Both the position numbers and the translations under genes were made by a program. Shown here piece after piece: positions 26,963 through 37,319 of a stretch of 64,000 nt of DNA. Below the pieces are notes generated by a model. The model made no database searches and had not been told where the DNA came from. It saw nothing but the letters and a program-made list of their open reading frames with translations. Numbering within the stretch: position 1 is the stretch's first letter; the number at the start of each line of letters is the position of its first letter. This stretch comes from Nitrospirillum viridazoti CBAmc (GTDB taxonomy: Bacteria > Pseudomonadota > Alphaproteobacteria > Azospirillales > Azospirillaceae), in contig NZ_CP022110.1 of assembly GCF_000730165.1 (NCBI RefSeq), positions 1,681,501 to 1,745,500 on the forward strand, given 5' to 3'.

Positions 26963-29110
26963 TTAAGGTGAGGTCGCCTGCAGGTACCTGGCCAGCCAGT
27001 CCCCCACCTCCTGGTAGAAGTGGCGGCTGTCCTCGGGCTTGGTGATCCAATGCCAGGCGTCGGGCCAGACCAGCAGGCGGCTGGGCACGTGCTGGTGCTG
27101 CAGGACCGCCCAAGCCTCCAGCGTATTACCCAGGGGCACGCGGTAGTCGCGCTCGCCGATGCTCATCAGCATGGGCGTCTTCCAGTTGGCGGCGTAGGTG
27201 ATGGGGCTCTGCTCGCGCCAGATGGCGTTGCCTTCCCAGGGCGGGCCGCCGTTGTTGATCTCGCGATTATAGATGCCGTCGCTCTCGCCCCACTGGGTCA
27301 GCAGGTCGACCTCGCCCGCGTGACTGACCAGGCAGCGGTAGCGGGTGGTGGTGGCCTCCAGCCAGTTGGTCAGGTGGCCGCCGTAGCTGGCGCCGCCGGC
27401 GCACTGGCGGCTGGCGTCGATGAAGGGGAAGCGCTTGATGGCCTCATCCGCCGCCTGGTTGATCTCATCGGCCGGGGTCTTCAGCGGGTCCAGCTTGATG
27501 GCCTGGGCGAAGGCTTCGCCGAAACCGGTGGAACCGGTGTAGTCCGTCATCAGGATGACGGTGCCGCCGGCGCTGGCCGCCAGCAGGTGATAGTTCCAGC
27601 GCAGGCCGATCTGATCCGGGTTGTTGCTGGCCGCCCCGCCGTGGATGAAGACGAACAGCGGGTATTTCCTGTTGGGATCGAAATGGGGCGGCAGCACGAT
27701 CATGCTGTGGATGGTCCGCCCCTTGGCCGAGGTGAAGGTGAAGTGCTGCGGCGGCTGCCAGTCGATGCCGGCGGCGATGGCGGTGTCGATAGTGGTGAGA
27801 TTGGTGTGGCCGCCCTTCTCGCCCTCCGTCCCGCCGGCTTTGCCGGTCGGGTCGATCTTCACGATCTCCGCCGGGTTCACCGAGCTGCCGTACTGGGCGA
27901 TCAGTTGGACCTTGCCGTTCCTGGGCAGGGACAGCGCGGTGTAGCCGCCGACCTTGGGTTGCGCCACCAGGCCAGGTTTGCCGCCCTCGGCCGGCACGCT
28001 GTAGAGGTTCTCCGACGCGCCGTCGGGCGCCAGCAGATAGACGGTGCGGCTGTCGGGCGACAGGGCGTACTGCGTCGGCTGGCGGTCGAAGTCGCGCGCC
28101 ACCACGGTGGTGGCGCCGCCGGCCGGCCACCCCACCCGGGACAAGCGCGGCAGGTTGTAGACCTCCTCATTCTGCGGCATGTAGGTGAAGTACAGGCTCT
28201 TGCCGTCCGGGCTGAAGGCCGCGTGGCCGTAGATACCGGGCGCCGCCGTGACCTCCCGCGGCTCCGCCCCGCCCGCCGCCGGGATGCGGTAGAGATGATA
28301 GGGCACATGGGCGAAGGCGGCGTTCCAGCGCGCCTGCGTCGCCTCGAAGACGATCTCGCCGCCGTCCGGGCTCCAGATCGGAGACAGCGAGACGCTGCTC
28401 TCCCCCTGCATGCCGCCGAAGCCGTCGGTGTGGGCGAAGGCCGTCCCCGACAGGATGTCCTTGGCCACGGCCCCCGGCTCCAGTCCCTGCACCATCACCG
28501 TGGGCTGCCGGTCGTCCAGCCATTCGTTCCAGTAACGCACCGGGAAATGCTCATAGGTGCGGACGTTGTATTTCCGCGCCTTGCGCTCCGCCGCGATCTT
28601 CTTGTTGGCCTCATCGTCCGTGGCGCCGGGGAAGACGCGGCTCTCGAACAGGATGGCCTTGCCGTCAGGGCGCCATTGGGGATGGCTGGCGCCGGTGGAG
28701 ACGGTGGTGACGCGCCGTGCCTCGCCACCCTGGGCCAGGTCCAGCAGGTAGATCTGCTCGACCTCGTCACCCTCACGCTTGGCGGCGAAGGCGATGCTAC
28801 CGCTGTCGGGCGACCAGACGGGGTCGTTCTCGCCGCCCTTGGTGTTGGTCAGGCGCCGGGGGGCGGCGCTGCCGTCCGTGGGCACCAGCCACAGGTCGGT
28901 GACCGACTTGTCCTGCTCATAGGAGGGCTCGACCAGGGAGAACAGCACCCACTTGCCGTTGGGGCTGGTGAGGGGCGCGCCCACGCGCTTCATCATCCAC
29001 AGGGTCTCGTGCGTGAGGGGCTTTTTCTCCTGGGCCGACACGCCCAGCGCCGTGAAGGCGCAGCCGACCAACAGCGCGCCCGCCAGCGCGCGCGTCACAG
29101 ACTTTCTCAT
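26963..29110 (-). CDS. Secreted S9-family (prolyl-oligopeptidase-like) peptidase
   Basis: A 715-residue exported serine peptidase. A signal peptide covers residues 1-26 (ending GVSAQ). A seven-bladed beta-propeller of WD40-like repeats (PVWSPDSGSIAF, PQWRPDGKAILF, PIWSPDGGEIVF, AAFSPDGKSLYF) spans about 60-430. The alpha/beta-hydrolase domain has the nucleophile in CAGGASYGGHLTNW near 566, and the catalytic Asp and His near the C-terminus (WPDAWHWI). It should cleave short peptides in the periplasm. Clear family match to S9C acylaminoacyl-peptidase-like enzymes. It appears to be a single-gene unit. Confidence 0.9.
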   Translation of the reverse strand: MRKSVTRALAGALLVGCAFTALGVSAQEKKPLTHETLWMMKRVGAPLTSPNGKWVLFSLVEPSYEQDKSVTDLWLVPTDGSAAPRRLTNTKGGENDPVWSPDSGSIAFAAKREGDEVEQIYLLDLAQGGEARRVTTVSTGASHPQWRPDGKAILFESRVFPGATDDEANKKIAAERKARKYNVRTYEHFPVRYWNEWLDDRQPTVMVQGLEPGAVAKDILSGTAFAHTDGFGGMQGESSVSLSPIWSPDGGEIVFEATQARWNAAFAHVPYHLYRIPAAGGAEPREVTAAPGIYGHAAFSPDGKSLYFTYMPQNEEVYNLPRLSRVGWPAGGATTVVARDFDRQPTQYALSPDSRTVYLLAPDGASENLYSVPAEGGKPGLVAQPKVGGYTALSLPRNGKVQLIAQYGSSVNPAEIVKIDPTGKAGGTEGEKGGHTNLTTIDTAIAAGIDWQPPQHFTFTSAKGRTIHSMIVLPPHFDPNRKYPLFVFIHGGAASNNPDQIGLRWNYHLLAASAGGTVILMTDYTGSTGFGEAFAQAIKLDPLKTPADEINQAADEAIKRFPFIDASRQCAGGASYGGHLTNWLEATTTRYRCLVSHAGEVDLLTQWGESDGIYNREINNGGPPWEGNAIWREQSPITYAANWKTPMLMSIGERDYRVPLGNTLEAWAVLQHQHVPSRLLVWPDAWHWITKPEDSRHFYQEVGDWLARYLQATSP

Positions 29111-29218
29111 TCCTGTCCCTGCCTTATTTATGGTTCCCGCGTTGGGGGAACCATACCAGGGCGGGGGAACGGCATCAAAATTTAAGCCTGGGTTAAACGC
29201 CGCGCCATTGAAACAGCC

Positions 29219-29656
29219 TCACTCCGTTCGCTGTACAACAGAACTGCGGTTCACTTTCAGCAAAGCGATGAATTTAAGCCGAATGGCGTCCATCAGCGCA
29301 TAGGGTAGCAAGCCATAAGCGACGCTCGCAGCATCCCCCACGCGTAACGGCCGTAAGTCGGGGCCAGGCCAAACAAAGCGATTAGCTTCAGTGAGCACCA
29401 CCCATGACCGCTCACCATCCAATCCCAAGCGGCGTTTAGTCGCCGATGGGATTTCAACCACATGATCGGGATTGGACGGCGGGGTATGAGTTATAGGCAA
29501 CACCGTTACCACCTCGTCCCCGTCCTCCGCGGTAGTCACGAGAATGACGGCACAGGGGCGATCTTTGACGCCTTCATCCTGCCCACGCAAATACTCCCGC
29601 CGCCACAGATAACTGTAGCACAACACCAACCCTTGGGTGGGCTTCGGAAAGGTCAC
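29219..29656 (-). CDS. PemK/MazF-type toxin
   Basis: A 145-residue protein resembling the PemK/MazF family of toxin endoribonucleases: GLVLCYSYLW near the N-terminus, then KDRPCAVIL, VTVLPITHTPP and the SWVVLTEANRFVWPG segment. The GTG start comes three bases after the stop of a Phd-type antitoxin gene, so the pair is an operon with antitoxin first. Base composition is less GC-rich than the flanking genes, a possible sign of acquisition. RNA-cleavage activity is inferred from family only. Confidence 0.75.
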   Translation of the reverse strand: MTFPKPTQGLVLCYSYLWRREYLRGQDEGVKDRPCAVILVTTAEDGDEVVTVLPITHTPPSNPDHVVEIPSATKRRLGLDGERSWVVLTEANRFVWPGPDLRPLRVGDAASVAYGLLPYALMDAIRLKFIALLKVNRSSVVQRTE

Positions 29657-29659
29657 GGG

Positions 29660-29917
29660 TCAGCGCGGGACTTCAGCGTCGAACGCCGCCGATTCCGGGT
29701 CGGGACGCGCCTGTTCCAGCGCCGCAATGTCTGCATCCGAAAAATCGTTCAGGCCCAGCACTTGCCGGTCCCGACGCTTCAGGCGCGCATATTCCTCGAT
29801 GGAGATCAGGATGGTGGCATCCCGGCCATCGCGGCTAATGGCCACTGGCTCATGCAATGCGATGTCCTGGTAGCGCCCTAGATCGCGCTGAAAATCAGCC
29901 GCCGATACCTTCAGCAT
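29660..29917 (-). CDS. Phd/YefM-type antitoxin
   Basis: An 85-residue antitoxin of the prevent-host-death family. An N-terminal DNA-binding fold (MLKVSAADFQRDLGRYQDIA, then EPVAISRDGRDATILISIEEYARLK in pieces) is followed by a disordered acidic tail that would cover the toxin. The ATG at 29917 has GGAG at 8-nt spacing. An in-frame ATG at 29932 is the alternative. It probably also represses its own promoter in the AT-richer gap 29918-30022. Confidence 0.8.
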   Translation of the reverse strand: MLKVSAADFQRDLGRYQDIALHEPVAISRDGRDATILISIEEYARLKRRDRQVLGLNDFSDADIAALEQARPDPESAAFDAEVPR

Positions 29918-30022
29918 GTCCGCCGCTCCCATCGCATCAGTCCGAGCAGTTTATGCAATTTGCTCAAAACGAGCAAATGGGCGGGACATCGGCCTCTGTC
30001 AACCAAGCTACATTCCAGTAGT

Positions 30023-30484
30023 TCAGACCGCCCCCACCGGCCGGCCGCCGGGCGCGCCGTAGAGCTGGTGCGCCCGGGCCTCGAAGGCGGCGACCATGCG
30101 GCGGACGGCTTCGCCGAACAGGGCGCCGATGATCTTCTGCAGGATGAGGTTGCGGAACTCGAAATCCACGTAGAAGTCCAAAAGGCAGCCGTCGGCGTGC
30201 GGCTCGAAGATCCAGTGGTTGTTCAGGTAATGGAACGGGCCCTCGGTATAGGCCACGTCGATGCGGCGGCCGGGCTCGCTCAGCACCACCTTGGAGGTGA
30301 AGCGCTCCCGCACCATCTTGAAGCCGATCACCAGGTCGGCCCAGAAGGTGTTGCCCTCGCGGCGGCGGATGCGGGCCGCCACCGCCCAGGGCAGGAACTC
30401 CGGATACTTCTCCACGTCCGCCACCAGTTGGAACAGCTGTTCCGGCGTGTAGGGCAGGACGCGCTTCTCGGCGTGCGTGGGCAT
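30023..30484 (-). CDS. COQ10/RatA-like START-domain protein
   Basis: A 153-residue SRPBCC/START protein of the COQ10 (RatA) family: MPTHAEKRVLPYTPEQLFQLVADV, then YPEFLPWAVAARI and a C-terminal helix GEAVRRMVAAFEARAHQLYG. Relatives bind ubiquinone and assist respiration. Some are annotated RatA toxins, but in Alphaproteobacteria next to lipA the ubiquinone-binding role is favoured. It starts five bases after the lipA stop and is the last gene of the lpd-lipA stretch. Confidence 0.88.
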   Translation of the reverse strand: MPTHAEKRVLPYTPEQLFQLVADVEKYPEFLPWAVAARIRRREGNTFWADLVIGFKMVRERFTSKVVLSEPGRRIDVAYTEGPFHYLNNHWIFEPHADGCLLDFYVDFEFRNLILQKIIGALFGEAVRRMVAAFEARAHQLYGAPGGRPVGAV

Positions 30485-30489
30485 CAGGC

Positions 30490-31488
30490 TTACTCGGCGG
30501 CGGCTTCGGCGGCGGTCGCCCCGGGAACCGTCTGGGACGGCAGCGGGCGGCCGGCCAGCTTGGCCTCGCGGGCGGCGCGCAGCTTCACGAAATCATCGCC
30601 GGCGTGATGGCTGCTGCGGGTCAGCGGGGAGCTGGACACCATCAGGAACCCCTTGCCCCGGGCCAAGGTTGCATAGCTGGCGAACTCATCCGGCGTGACG
30701 AAGCGGTCCACCGGCGCATGCTTGGGCGTGGGCGCCAGGTACTGGCCGATGGTGATGAAGTCCACATCCGCCGCGCGCAGGTCGTCCATGACCTGGCCCA
30801 CCTCTTCCTTGGTCTCACCCAGGCCGACCATGATGCCGGACTTGGTGAAGATGCTGGGGTCCAGCTCGCGCACGCGCGCCAGCAGGGACAGCGAGGTAAA
30901 ATAGCGGGCGCCGGGGCGGATGCCCGGGTACAGGCGCGGCACCGTTTCCAAGTTATGGTTGAAGACGTCGGGGCGGGCCTCCACCACCGTCTCGATGGCG
31001 CCCTGCTTCTTCATGAAGTCGGGCGTCAGCACCTCGATGGTGGCCTCTGGCGCCTCGCGGCGGATGGCGCGGATGGTGCGGGCGAAATGCTCGGCACCGC
31101 CGTCGGGCAGGTCGTCGCGGTCGACGGAGGTGACCACCACGTGCTGCAGCTTCAGCCGCGCCACGGCCTCCGCCACGTTGTCGGGCTCATGCGGATCCAG
31201 TAGGTCCGGGCGGCCGGTGGCCACGTTGCAGAAGGCGCAGGCGCGGGTGCAGACGGCGCCCAGGATCATGAAGGTGGCGTGGCGCTGCTTCCAGCATTCC
31301 CCGATGTTGGGGCACGCCGCCTCCTCGCACACCGTGTTCAGCTTCAGGCCGCGCATCAGGTTGCGCGTCTCGTTGAACACGCCGCCGGCCGGGGCCTTCA
31401 CCCGCAACCATTCCGGCTTGCGCTGGATGGGGTTGTCCGGGCGGTTCTGCTTTTCCGGATGGCGGATCTTGTCGGCGGTCATGGGCAT
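30490..31488 (-). CDS. lipA: Lipoyl synthase
   Basis: A 332-residue radical-SAM enzyme. The auxiliary cluster ligands are in [13 protein letters not shown], and the radical-SAM cluster in [10 protein letters not shown]. The SPxR-like end reads [15 protein letters not shown]. It inserts two sulfurs into octanoyl groups on lipoyl domains, here directly beside the pyruvate dehydrogenase genes whose products need lipoate. The frame is open upstream by about 90 codons, but [15 protein letters not shown], preceded by AAAGG, is the family N-terminus. Confidence 0.96.
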   Translation of the reverse strand: MPMTADKIRHPEKQNRPDNPIQRKPEWLRVKAPAGGVFNETRNLMRGLKLNTVCEEAACPNIGECWKQRHATFMILGAVCTRACAFCNVATGRPDLLDPHEPDNVAEAVARLKLQHVVVTSVDRDDLPDGGAEHFARTIRAIRREAPEATIEVLTPDFMKKQGAIETVVEARPDVFNHNLETVPRLYPGIRPGARYFTSLSLLARVRELDPSIFTKSGIMVGLGETKEEVGQVMDDLRAADVDFITIGQYLAPTPKHAPVDRFVTPDEFASYATLARGKGFLMVSSSPLTRSSHHAGDDFVKLRAAREAKLAGRPLPSQTVPGATAAEAAAE

Positions 31489-31677
31489 GCAGCCTTTGAA
31501 ACGAATGTTTCCTGAAACATAAGGGGGCCGGAGCGGAAGGCCAAGTGCGCCGGGCGAACCCCACGCATGCATCGCCCCTCCGTTCCGACCCCGATATCGC
31601 CCCAGCACTCTACCCCTCAACTCTAGCCAGGCTGGCGACCGCCAGCCCCGCAGCGAGTACCGCAGGGCGCAGCGAGG

Positions 31678-31716
31678 AAGCCAAGCCCGCGGACGCGGGC
31701 GCCCGGCACCTGAGGG
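31678..31716 (-). repeat. Dispersed hairpin repeat, copy 3 (lipA-lpd gap)
   Basis: Minus strand: CCCTCAGGTGCCGGGC, hairpin GCCCGC-GTCC-GCGGGC, then TTGGCTTC. Same design as copies at 3087 and 41920 with a fully changed but still complementary stem. It begins four bases after the lpd stop codon, in the sense orientation. Confidence 0.8.
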
Positions 31717-31720
31717 AAAA

Positions 31721-33121
31721 TCAATAATGAATCGCGCGGCCGTAGGCGGCCAGCACCGACTCATGCATCATTTCCGACAAGGTCGGGTGGGCGAAGATGG
31801 TGTGCATCAGCTCGGCCTCGGTGGTCTCCAAGGTCTTGCCGACGACGTAGCCCTGGATCAGCTCCGTCACCTCGGCCCCCACCATGTGGGCGCCCAGCAG
31901 CTCGCCGGTCTTGGCGTCGAACACCGTCTTCACCAGGCCCTCGGCCTCGCCCAGGGCGATGGCCTTGCCGTTGCCGATGAAGGGGAAGCGGCCGACCTTG
32001 ATCTCATAGCCAGCGGCCTTGGCCTTGGCTTCGGTCAGGCCAACGCTGGCCACCTGCGGATTGCAGTAGGTGCAACCCGGGATGTTCAGCTTGTCCATCG
32101 GGTGAACGTCCTTCACGCCGGCGATCTTCTCCACGCAGATCACGCCTTCATGGCTGGCCTTGTGCGCCAGCCAGGGGGCGCCGGCCACGTCGCCGATGGC
32201 GTAGACGCCCGGCTCGCCCGTGCGCAGGTAGCCGTCGGTCACGATGTGGCCGCGGTCCAGCTTCACCTTGGTGTTCTCCAGGCCGATGTTCTCGGTGTTG
32301 GCCTGGATGCCGACGGCGGTGATGACACGCTCCACCGTCAGGGTCTCTACCTTGCCGCCCACCTCGACATGGGCCGTCACCGTGGTGGCGCCCTTGTCCA
32401 GCTTGGTCACCTTGCCGCCGGTGATGATCTTCATGCCCTGCTTTTCAAACTGCTTGCGGGCGAAGGCGGAGATTTCCTCATCCTCCACCGGCAGGACGCG
32501 GTCCATGACCTCCACCACCGTCACCTCGGCACCCAGGGTGCGGAAGAAGCTGGCGAATTCGATGCCGATGGCGCCGGATCCCACGACCAGCAGCGACTTC
32601 GGCATGGTGTCGGGGACCAGGGCCTCCTTGTACGACCAGACGAACTTGCCGTCAGGCTCCAGGCCCGGCAGGGAGCGGGCGCGGGCGCCCGTCGCGATGA
32701 TGATGTGCTTGGCCGCCAGGGTCTGGCTGGCACCGTCCTTGGCGGTCACGGTGACCTTGCCGCCGCCGGCCAGCTTGGCCGTGCCGTCGAACACCGGCAC
32801 CTTGTTCTTCTTCAGCAGGCCCTTGACGCCGGCCGACAGCTGGTTCGCCACCTGGCGGGAGCGCTTCACCACCTTGGGCAGGTCGAAGCCCACGCCGCTG
32901 ACGGTCAGGCCGTAGGCGTCGGCGTGCTTCATGTAGCCGTAGATCTCGGCGGAGCGCAGCAGGGCCTTGGTCGGAATGCAGCCCCAGTTCAGGCAGATGC
33001 CGCCCAGATGTTCACGTTCCACCACCGCGGCCTTCAGGCCCAGCTGGGCGGCGCGGATGGCGGCGACATAACCGCCGGGGCCGGCGCCCAGGACCAGCAC
33101 GTCGAATTCGGTATCGGCCAT
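31721..33121 (-). CDS. lpd: Dihydrolipoyl dehydrogenase (E3)
   Basis: A 466-residue flavoprotein disulfide reductase. It has the FAD motif [19 protein letters not shown] at 10-28, the redox disulfide [16 protein letters not shown] near 40-55, the NAD motif [15 protein letters not shown] near 178 and the C-terminal His/Glu pair in [16 protein letters not shown] form ([13 protein letters not shown]). It reoxidises dihydrolipoamide on E2. It follows pdhC by 120 bp on the same strand, completing the pdhABC-lpd set. Confidence 0.97.
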   Translation of the reverse strand: MADTEFDVLVLGAGPGGYVAAIRAAQLGLKAAVVEREHLGGICLNWGCIPTKALLRSAEIYGYMKHADAYGLTVSGVGFDLPKVVKRSRQVANQLSAGVKGLLKKNKVPVFDGTAKLAGGGKVTVTAKDGASQTLAAKHIIIATGARARSLPGLEPDGKFVWSYKEALVPDTMPKSLLVVGSGAIGIEFASFFRTLGAEVTVVEVMDRVLPVEDEEISAFARKQFEKQGMKIITGGKVTKLDKGATTVTAHVEVGGKVETLTVERVITAVGIQANTENIGLENTKVKLDRGHIVTDGYLRTGEPGVYAIGDVAGAPWLAHKASHEGVICVEKIAGVKDVHPMDKLNIPGCTYCNPQVASVGLTEAKAKAAGYEIKVGRFPFIGNGKAIALGEAEGLVKTVFDAKTGELLGAHMVGAEVTELIQGYVVGKTLETTEAELMHTIFAHPTLSEMMHESVLAAYGRAIHY

Positions 33122-33241
33122 TTCGGTCTGTTCCCTTCAAAAGGCGCCGGGACCGCCCAACCCGTGGGGCGCTCGCCCTGCGCTTTTGGTCAACGACAGG
33201 AGAAATCCCCGGAAGCGGCGGGCGCTTCCGGGGATACGGCA

Positions 33242-34573
33242 TCACAGCATCAGCGTGATGGGGTCTTCGATCAGCTTCTTCAGGACCTGCAGGTACTTCG
33301 CACCCACGGCGCCGTCGACCGAGCGGTGGTCCACCGTCAGCGTCAGGCTCATGACCGTGGCCACGGCCAGGGCATCGCCCTTCACCACCGGCCGCTTCTC
33401 ACCGGCACCCACGGACAGGATGCAGCTCTGCGGCGGGTTGATGATGGAGGTGAAGCTCTTGATCCCGAACATGCCCAGGTTGGACACGCTGAAGGTGCCG
33501 CCCTGGAACTCCTCGGGCTTCAGCTTGCCTTCCTTGGCCTTGGCGGCCAGGGACTTCACCTCGGCGGAGATGGTGGCCAGGCCCTTCTGGTCGGCGTTCT
33601 TCACGATGGGGGTGATCAGGCCGCCGTCGGTGGCCACGGCCACGGAGACGTCCACGCCCTCGTACTGCAGGATGCCGTCCTCATGCCAGGAGACGTTGGC
33701 CTCCGGCACCTTGCGCAGGGCGACGGCCACGGCCTTCACGACGAAGTCGTTGACCGACACCTTCTCGCCCGACTTCTCGTTCAGCTGGGCGCGCAGCGCC
33801 AGCAGGGCGTCGATCTCGCAATCGACCTGCAGGCCGAAGTGCGGGATGGTCTGCCAGGCTTCGGTCAGGCGCTTGGCGATGGTCTTGCGCATGCCGCTGT
33901 TGGGCAGGACCTTGTACTTCATGCCCAGCTTGTCGGCCAAAGCCTTGGCGTCGATGCCCTTCGGTGCGGCGGCAGCGGCCGGAGCCGGCGTGGCGGCGGC
34001 CGGAGCAGCGGTGGGGGCAGCAGCGGCGGCCGGGGCGGCCTTGGCGGCACCACCCTTCAACGCTGCTTCCACGTCGGCCTTCACGATGCGGCCGGACGGG
34101 CCGGTGCCGGAGACTTTTGCCAGGTCCAGGCCCGACTGGGCGGCCATGCGGCGGGCCAAGGGGCTGGCGAACACGCGCTTGCCGTCATGTGCCGGCGCGG
34201 CGGCCGGAGCCGCAGTGGCGGCGGCCGGGGCGGCCTCGCTCTTGGCCGGGGCCGGAGCGGCGGCTTCGGTCTTGGCCGGCGCGGGCGCGGCGGCGGGCGG
34301 CGGCGCGGCGTTCAGGGCGTCGGCGCTCTCGCCTTCCTCCAGCAGGACGGCGATCTTGGCGTTCACCGCCACGCCCTCGGTCCCCTCGGGCACCAGGATC
34401 TTGGCCAGGGTACCTTCATCGACCGCTTCCACTTCCATGGTGGCCTTGTCGGTCTCGATCTCGGCGATGACGTCACCGGCCTTGATCGTGTCGCCTTCCT
34501 TCTTCACCCACTTGGCCAGCTTGCCCTCGGTCATCGTGGGCGACAGGGCCGGCATCAGGATATCGATCGGCAT
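33242..34573 (-). CDS. pdhC: Pyruvate dehydrogenase E2 (dihydrolipoyl acetyltransferase)
   Basis: A 443-residue E2: one lipoyl domain (1-80, lipoyl Lys in ETDKATMEV), an Ala/Pro-rich linker, a peripheral-subunit-binding domain (about 138-175, [21 protein letters not shown]) and the acyltransferase core with [14 protein letters not shown] near the end. It transfers acetyl groups to CoA. The first ~66 residues and their DNA are almost the same as the lipoyl domain of pdhB. It lies 114 bp after pdhB in the operon. Confidence 0.97.
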   Translation of the reverse strand: MPIDILMPALSPTMTEGKLAKWVKKEGDTIKAGDVIAEIETDKATMEVEAVDEGTLAKILVPEGTEGVAVNAKIAVLLEEGESADALNAAPPPAAAPAPAKTEAAAPAPAKSEAAPAAATAAPAAAPAHDGKRVFASPLARRMAAQSGLDLAKVSGTGPSGRIVKADVEAALKGGAAKAAPAAAAAPTAAPAAATPAPAAAAAPKGIDAKALADKLGMKYKVLPNSGMRKTIAKRLTEAWQTIPHFGLQVDCEIDALLALRAQLNEKSGEKVSVNDFVVKAVAVALRKVPEANVSWHEDGILQYEGVDVSVAVATDGGLITPIVKNADQKGLATISAEVKSLAAKAKEGKLKPEEFQGGTFSVSNLGMFGIKSFTSIINPPQSCILSVGAGEKRPVVKGDALAVATVMSLTLTVDHRSVDGAVGAKYLQVLKKLIEDPITLML

Positions 34574-34687
34574 GGGTTTGATCTCCCCCAGGGGGCCGTG
34601 GCGTCAGGCCAGGCGCCCCAAATCTCTGACGGATGCGGCAGAAGGCGCCCCTTCCCATGACAGGGTCGGGGCGCCTTCCCGGCCGGT

Positions 34688-36076
34688 TCAGCGGTACAGC
34701 ACGGCCTTGGCGGCGGTGACGACGTCATCCACCTGCGGCAGGGCCAGCTTTTCCAGGTTGGCGGCGTAGGGCATGGGCACGTCCTTGCCGTGCACGCGCA
34801 CCACGGGCGCATCCAGGTAGTCGAAGGCGTGTTCCATCATCACCGCGGACATTTCCGCGCCGATGCCGGCAAAGGGCCAGCCCTCTTCCACCGAGACCAG
34901 GCGGTTGGTCTTCTTCACGCTTTCCACGATGGTGTGGACGTCCAGGGGACGGATGCTGCGCAGATTGATGACCTCGGCGCTGATCCCCTGCTCCGCCAGC
35001 TTGTCGGCGGCGGCCAGCGCCATGCCCACCTGCAGCGAGAAGGCGGTGATGGTCACGTCCGTGCCGGCGCGCTCGATCTTGGCGCGGCCGATCGGGATGA
35101 TGAAGTCCGGATCGGTCGGCACCTCGAAGCTGTGGCCGTACAGGATTTCGTTTTCCAGGAAGACCACGGGGTTCGGGTCGCGGATGGCCGCCTTCAGCAG
35201 GCCTTTGGCGTCGGCGGCGCTATAGGGCGACACCACCTTCAGGCCCGGGATGTGGGCGTACCAGCTGCTGTATTCCTGGCTGTGCTGCGCGGCCACGCGG
35301 GCGGCGGCGCCGTTGGGGCCACGGAACACGATGGGGCAGCCCATCTGCCCGCCGGACATGTACAGCGTCTTGGCGGCGGAGTTGATGATGTGGTCGATGG
35401 CCTGCATCGAGAAGTTGAAGGTCATGAACTCCACGACCGGGCGCAGGCCGCCGAACGCCGCACCCACCGCCAGGCCGGCGAAGCCGTGCTCGGTGATGGG
35501 GGTGTCGATCACGCGGTCGGGGCCGAATTCCTGCAGCAGGCCCTGGGTCACCTTGTAGGCGCCCTGGTATTCGGCCACTTCCTCGCCCATGACGAAGACG
35601 CTGCCGTCCTTGCGCATCTCCTCGGCCATGGCGTCGCGCAGGGCCTCGCGCACCGTCATGGTCTGGGTGTTCTTGAAGAAGCGGTCCTCGTCCGACGGCG
35701 GCGGGGCCACCGGGGCCTTCACCGCCGGGGCGGCGGGGGCGGCGGCCGGCTTGGCCTCTTCCTTGGGCGCTTCGGCCTTGGGGGCCTCGGCAGCGGCGGG
35801 GGCCTTGGCGGCGCTCACGTCGCTGGCGCTCTCGCCTTCACCGGCCAGCAGGGCGATGGCGGTGTTCACGGCCACGTTCTCGGTGCCTTCCGGCACCAGG
35901 ATCTTGGCCAGGGTACCTTCGTCGACCGCTTCCACTTCCATGGTGGCCTTGTCGGTCTCGATCTCGGCGATGACGTCACCAGCCTTGATCGTGTCGCCTT
36001 CCTTCTTCACCCACTTGGCCAGCTTGCCTTCGGTCATGGTGGGGGACAGGGCCGGCATCAGGATATCGATGGGCAT
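34688..36076 (-). CDS. pdhB: Pyruvate dehydrogenase E1 beta with N-terminal lipoyl domain
   Basis: A 462-residue E1 beta. Residues 1-80 form a lipoyl domain (Lys in ETDKATMEV), followed by an Ala/Pro/Glu-rich linker and the transketolase-type beta subunit from about 135 ([15 protein letters not shown], then [18 protein letters not shown] and [15 protein letters not shown]). The fused lipoyl domain is a known alphaproteobacterial feature and adds swinging arms to the complex. It pairs with E1 alpha, 22 bp upstream, to decarboxylate pyruvate with thiamine diphosphate. Confidence 0.97.
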   Translation of the reverse strand: MPIDILMPALSPTMTEGKLAKWVKKEGDTIKAGDVIAEIETDKATMEVEAVDEGTLAKILVPEGTENVAVNTAIALLAGEGESASDVSAAKAPAAAEAPKAEAPKEEAKPAAAPAAPAVKAPVAPPPSDEDRFFKNTQTMTVREALRDAMAEEMRKDGSVFVMGEEVAEYQGAYKVTQGLLQEFGPDRVIDTPITEHGFAGLAVGAAFGGLRPVVEFMTFNFSMQAIDHIINSAAKTLYMSGGQMGCPIVFRGPNGAAARVAAQHSQEYSSWYAHIPGLKVVSPYSAADAKGLLKAAIRDPNPVVFLENEILYGHSFEVPTDPDFIIPIGRAKIERAGTDVTITAFSLQVGMALAAADKLAEQGISAEVINLRSIRPLDVHTIVESVKKTNRLVSVEEGWPFAGIGAEMSAVMMEHAFDYLDAPVVRVHGKDVPMPYAANLEKLALPQVDDVVTAAKAVLYR

Positions 36077-36098
36077 TTTCTTATTCTCCGGCCAGCGG

Positions 36099-37112
36099 TC
36101 AGGCTTCGACGAGGATATCGGTCCACAGCTCCGACGCGTCGGGCTCGGGGCTGTTGGTCGCGAAGTCGGCGGCCTCAGTGACGACGGCCTTCACATCGCG
36201 GTCGATGACCTTCAGGCTTTCCTCGTCGGCGTAGCCCTTGGTGAACAGCAGCGACTTCAGATGGTCGATGCAGTCATATTCCGACCGCATCTTGTTGACC
36301 TCTTCCTTCGTGCGGTACTTGGCCGGGTCGGACATGGAGTGGCCGCGGTAGCGGTAGGTCTTCATCTCCAGGATCATGGGGCCGTTGCCGCCACGGACGT
36401 AGGCCACGGCCTCGTCAGCGGCCTTCTTGACCTCCAGCACGTCCATGCCGTTGACCTGCTTGCCCGGGATGCCGTAGGCGCTGCCGCGCAGGTACAGCTC
36501 ACCCGCCGAGGCGCGCTGCTGCGAGGTGCCCATGGCGTACTTGTTGTTCTCGATGACGTAGATCACCGGAAGCTTCCACAGGGCGGCCATGTTGAAGGAC
36601 TCATAGACCTGGCCCTGGTTGACGGCGCCGTCACCCAGGTAGCAGACGTCGATGCAGCCGTCCTTCTTGTACTTGTGGGCGAAGGCCAGGCCCGTGCCGA
36701 TGGGCGTCTGGGCGCCGACAATGCCGTGGCCGCCGTAGAAGTTCTTCTCGCGCGAGAACATGTGCATCGAGCCGCCCTTCCCCTTGGAATAGCCGCCCGC
36801 GCGCCCGGTCAGTTCCGCCATCACGCCCTTGGCCTCCATGCCGCAGGCCAGCATGTGGCCATGGTCACGGTAGCTGGTGATGACGCTGTCGCCCGGCAGC
36901 TGCGCCGCCTGCATGCCCACCACCACGGCCTCCTGGCCGATGTAGAGGTGGCAGAAACCGCCGATGAGGCCCATGCCGTACAGCTGACCGGCCTTCTCCT
37001 CGAAGCGGCGGATCAGCAACATCTCCTTGTAGTAGTGGAGGAGTTCCTCCTGGGTCGGCTCCGGCGCTGCGTTCTCAGCGGGCTTGGCACGGCGTCTCGT
37101 GGTCGTGGCCAC
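36099..37112 (-). CDS. pdhA: Pyruvate dehydrogenase E1 alpha
   Basis: A 337-residue E1 alpha. The ThDP motif is [19 protein letters not shown] (GDG...NN type, with [11 protein letters not shown]), and the phosphorylation-loop-like segment [16 protein letters not shown] is present. The start is taken as GTG at 37112, preceded by GGGAG; a TTG six codons upstream is less likely. First gene of pdhABC. The 207-bp gap upstream (37113-37319) is AT-rich and carries a perfect inverted repeat that may be an operator. Confidence 0.96.
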   Translation of the reverse strand: MATTTRRRAKPAENAAPEPTQEELLHYYKEMLLIRRFEEKAGQLYGMGLIGGFCHLYIGQEAVVVGMQAAQLPGDSVITSYRDHGHMLACGMEAKGVMAELTGRAGGYSKGKGGSMHMFSREKNFYGGHGIVGAQTPIGTGLAFAHKYKKDGCIDVCYLGDGAVNQGQVYESFNMAALWKLPVIYVIENNKYAMGTSQQRASAGELYLRGSAYGIPGKQVNGMDVLEVKKAADEAVAYVRGGNGPMILEMKTYRYRGHSMSDPAKYRTKEEVNKMRSEYDCIDHLKSLLFTKGYADEESLKVIDRDVKAVVTEAADFATNSPEPDASELWTDILVEA

Positions 37113-37278
37113 TGGCGTCTCCCTTCTCAAGCGTGGGCGTTTAGCGTCGCAATTCCCTAGGGGGCAGCCCCGGGGGCATTCCGGGCCGGGTCGGCCGGCA
37201 CGGCATCACTGCTAACCACAAGTGCAGCGCAACGCAAGGAGTGTGCACTGCAAAACATTGCTTCAAAAGGATTATTTA

Positions 37279-37303
37279 CGATTAACAGAATTCAGGTTAA
37301 TCG
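37279..37303. promoter_or_regulatory. Perfect 8-9-8 inverted repeat upstream of pdhA
   Basis: CGATTAAC-AGAATTCAG-GTTAATCG lies in the AT-rich ftsB-pdhA gap, about 170 bp before the pdhA start and 17 bp past the ftsB stop. The shape is that of a dimeric repressor or activator site. The regulator is unknown. Confidence 0.5.
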
Positions 37304-37319
37304 AAGGATTATCAGCGGT

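Noticed and set aside
31727..34660. 977-residue plus-strand open frame
   Set aside because: Antisense shadow of lpd and pdhC caused by GC-rich codon usage; composition is His/Gly/Leu-rich and matches no family.
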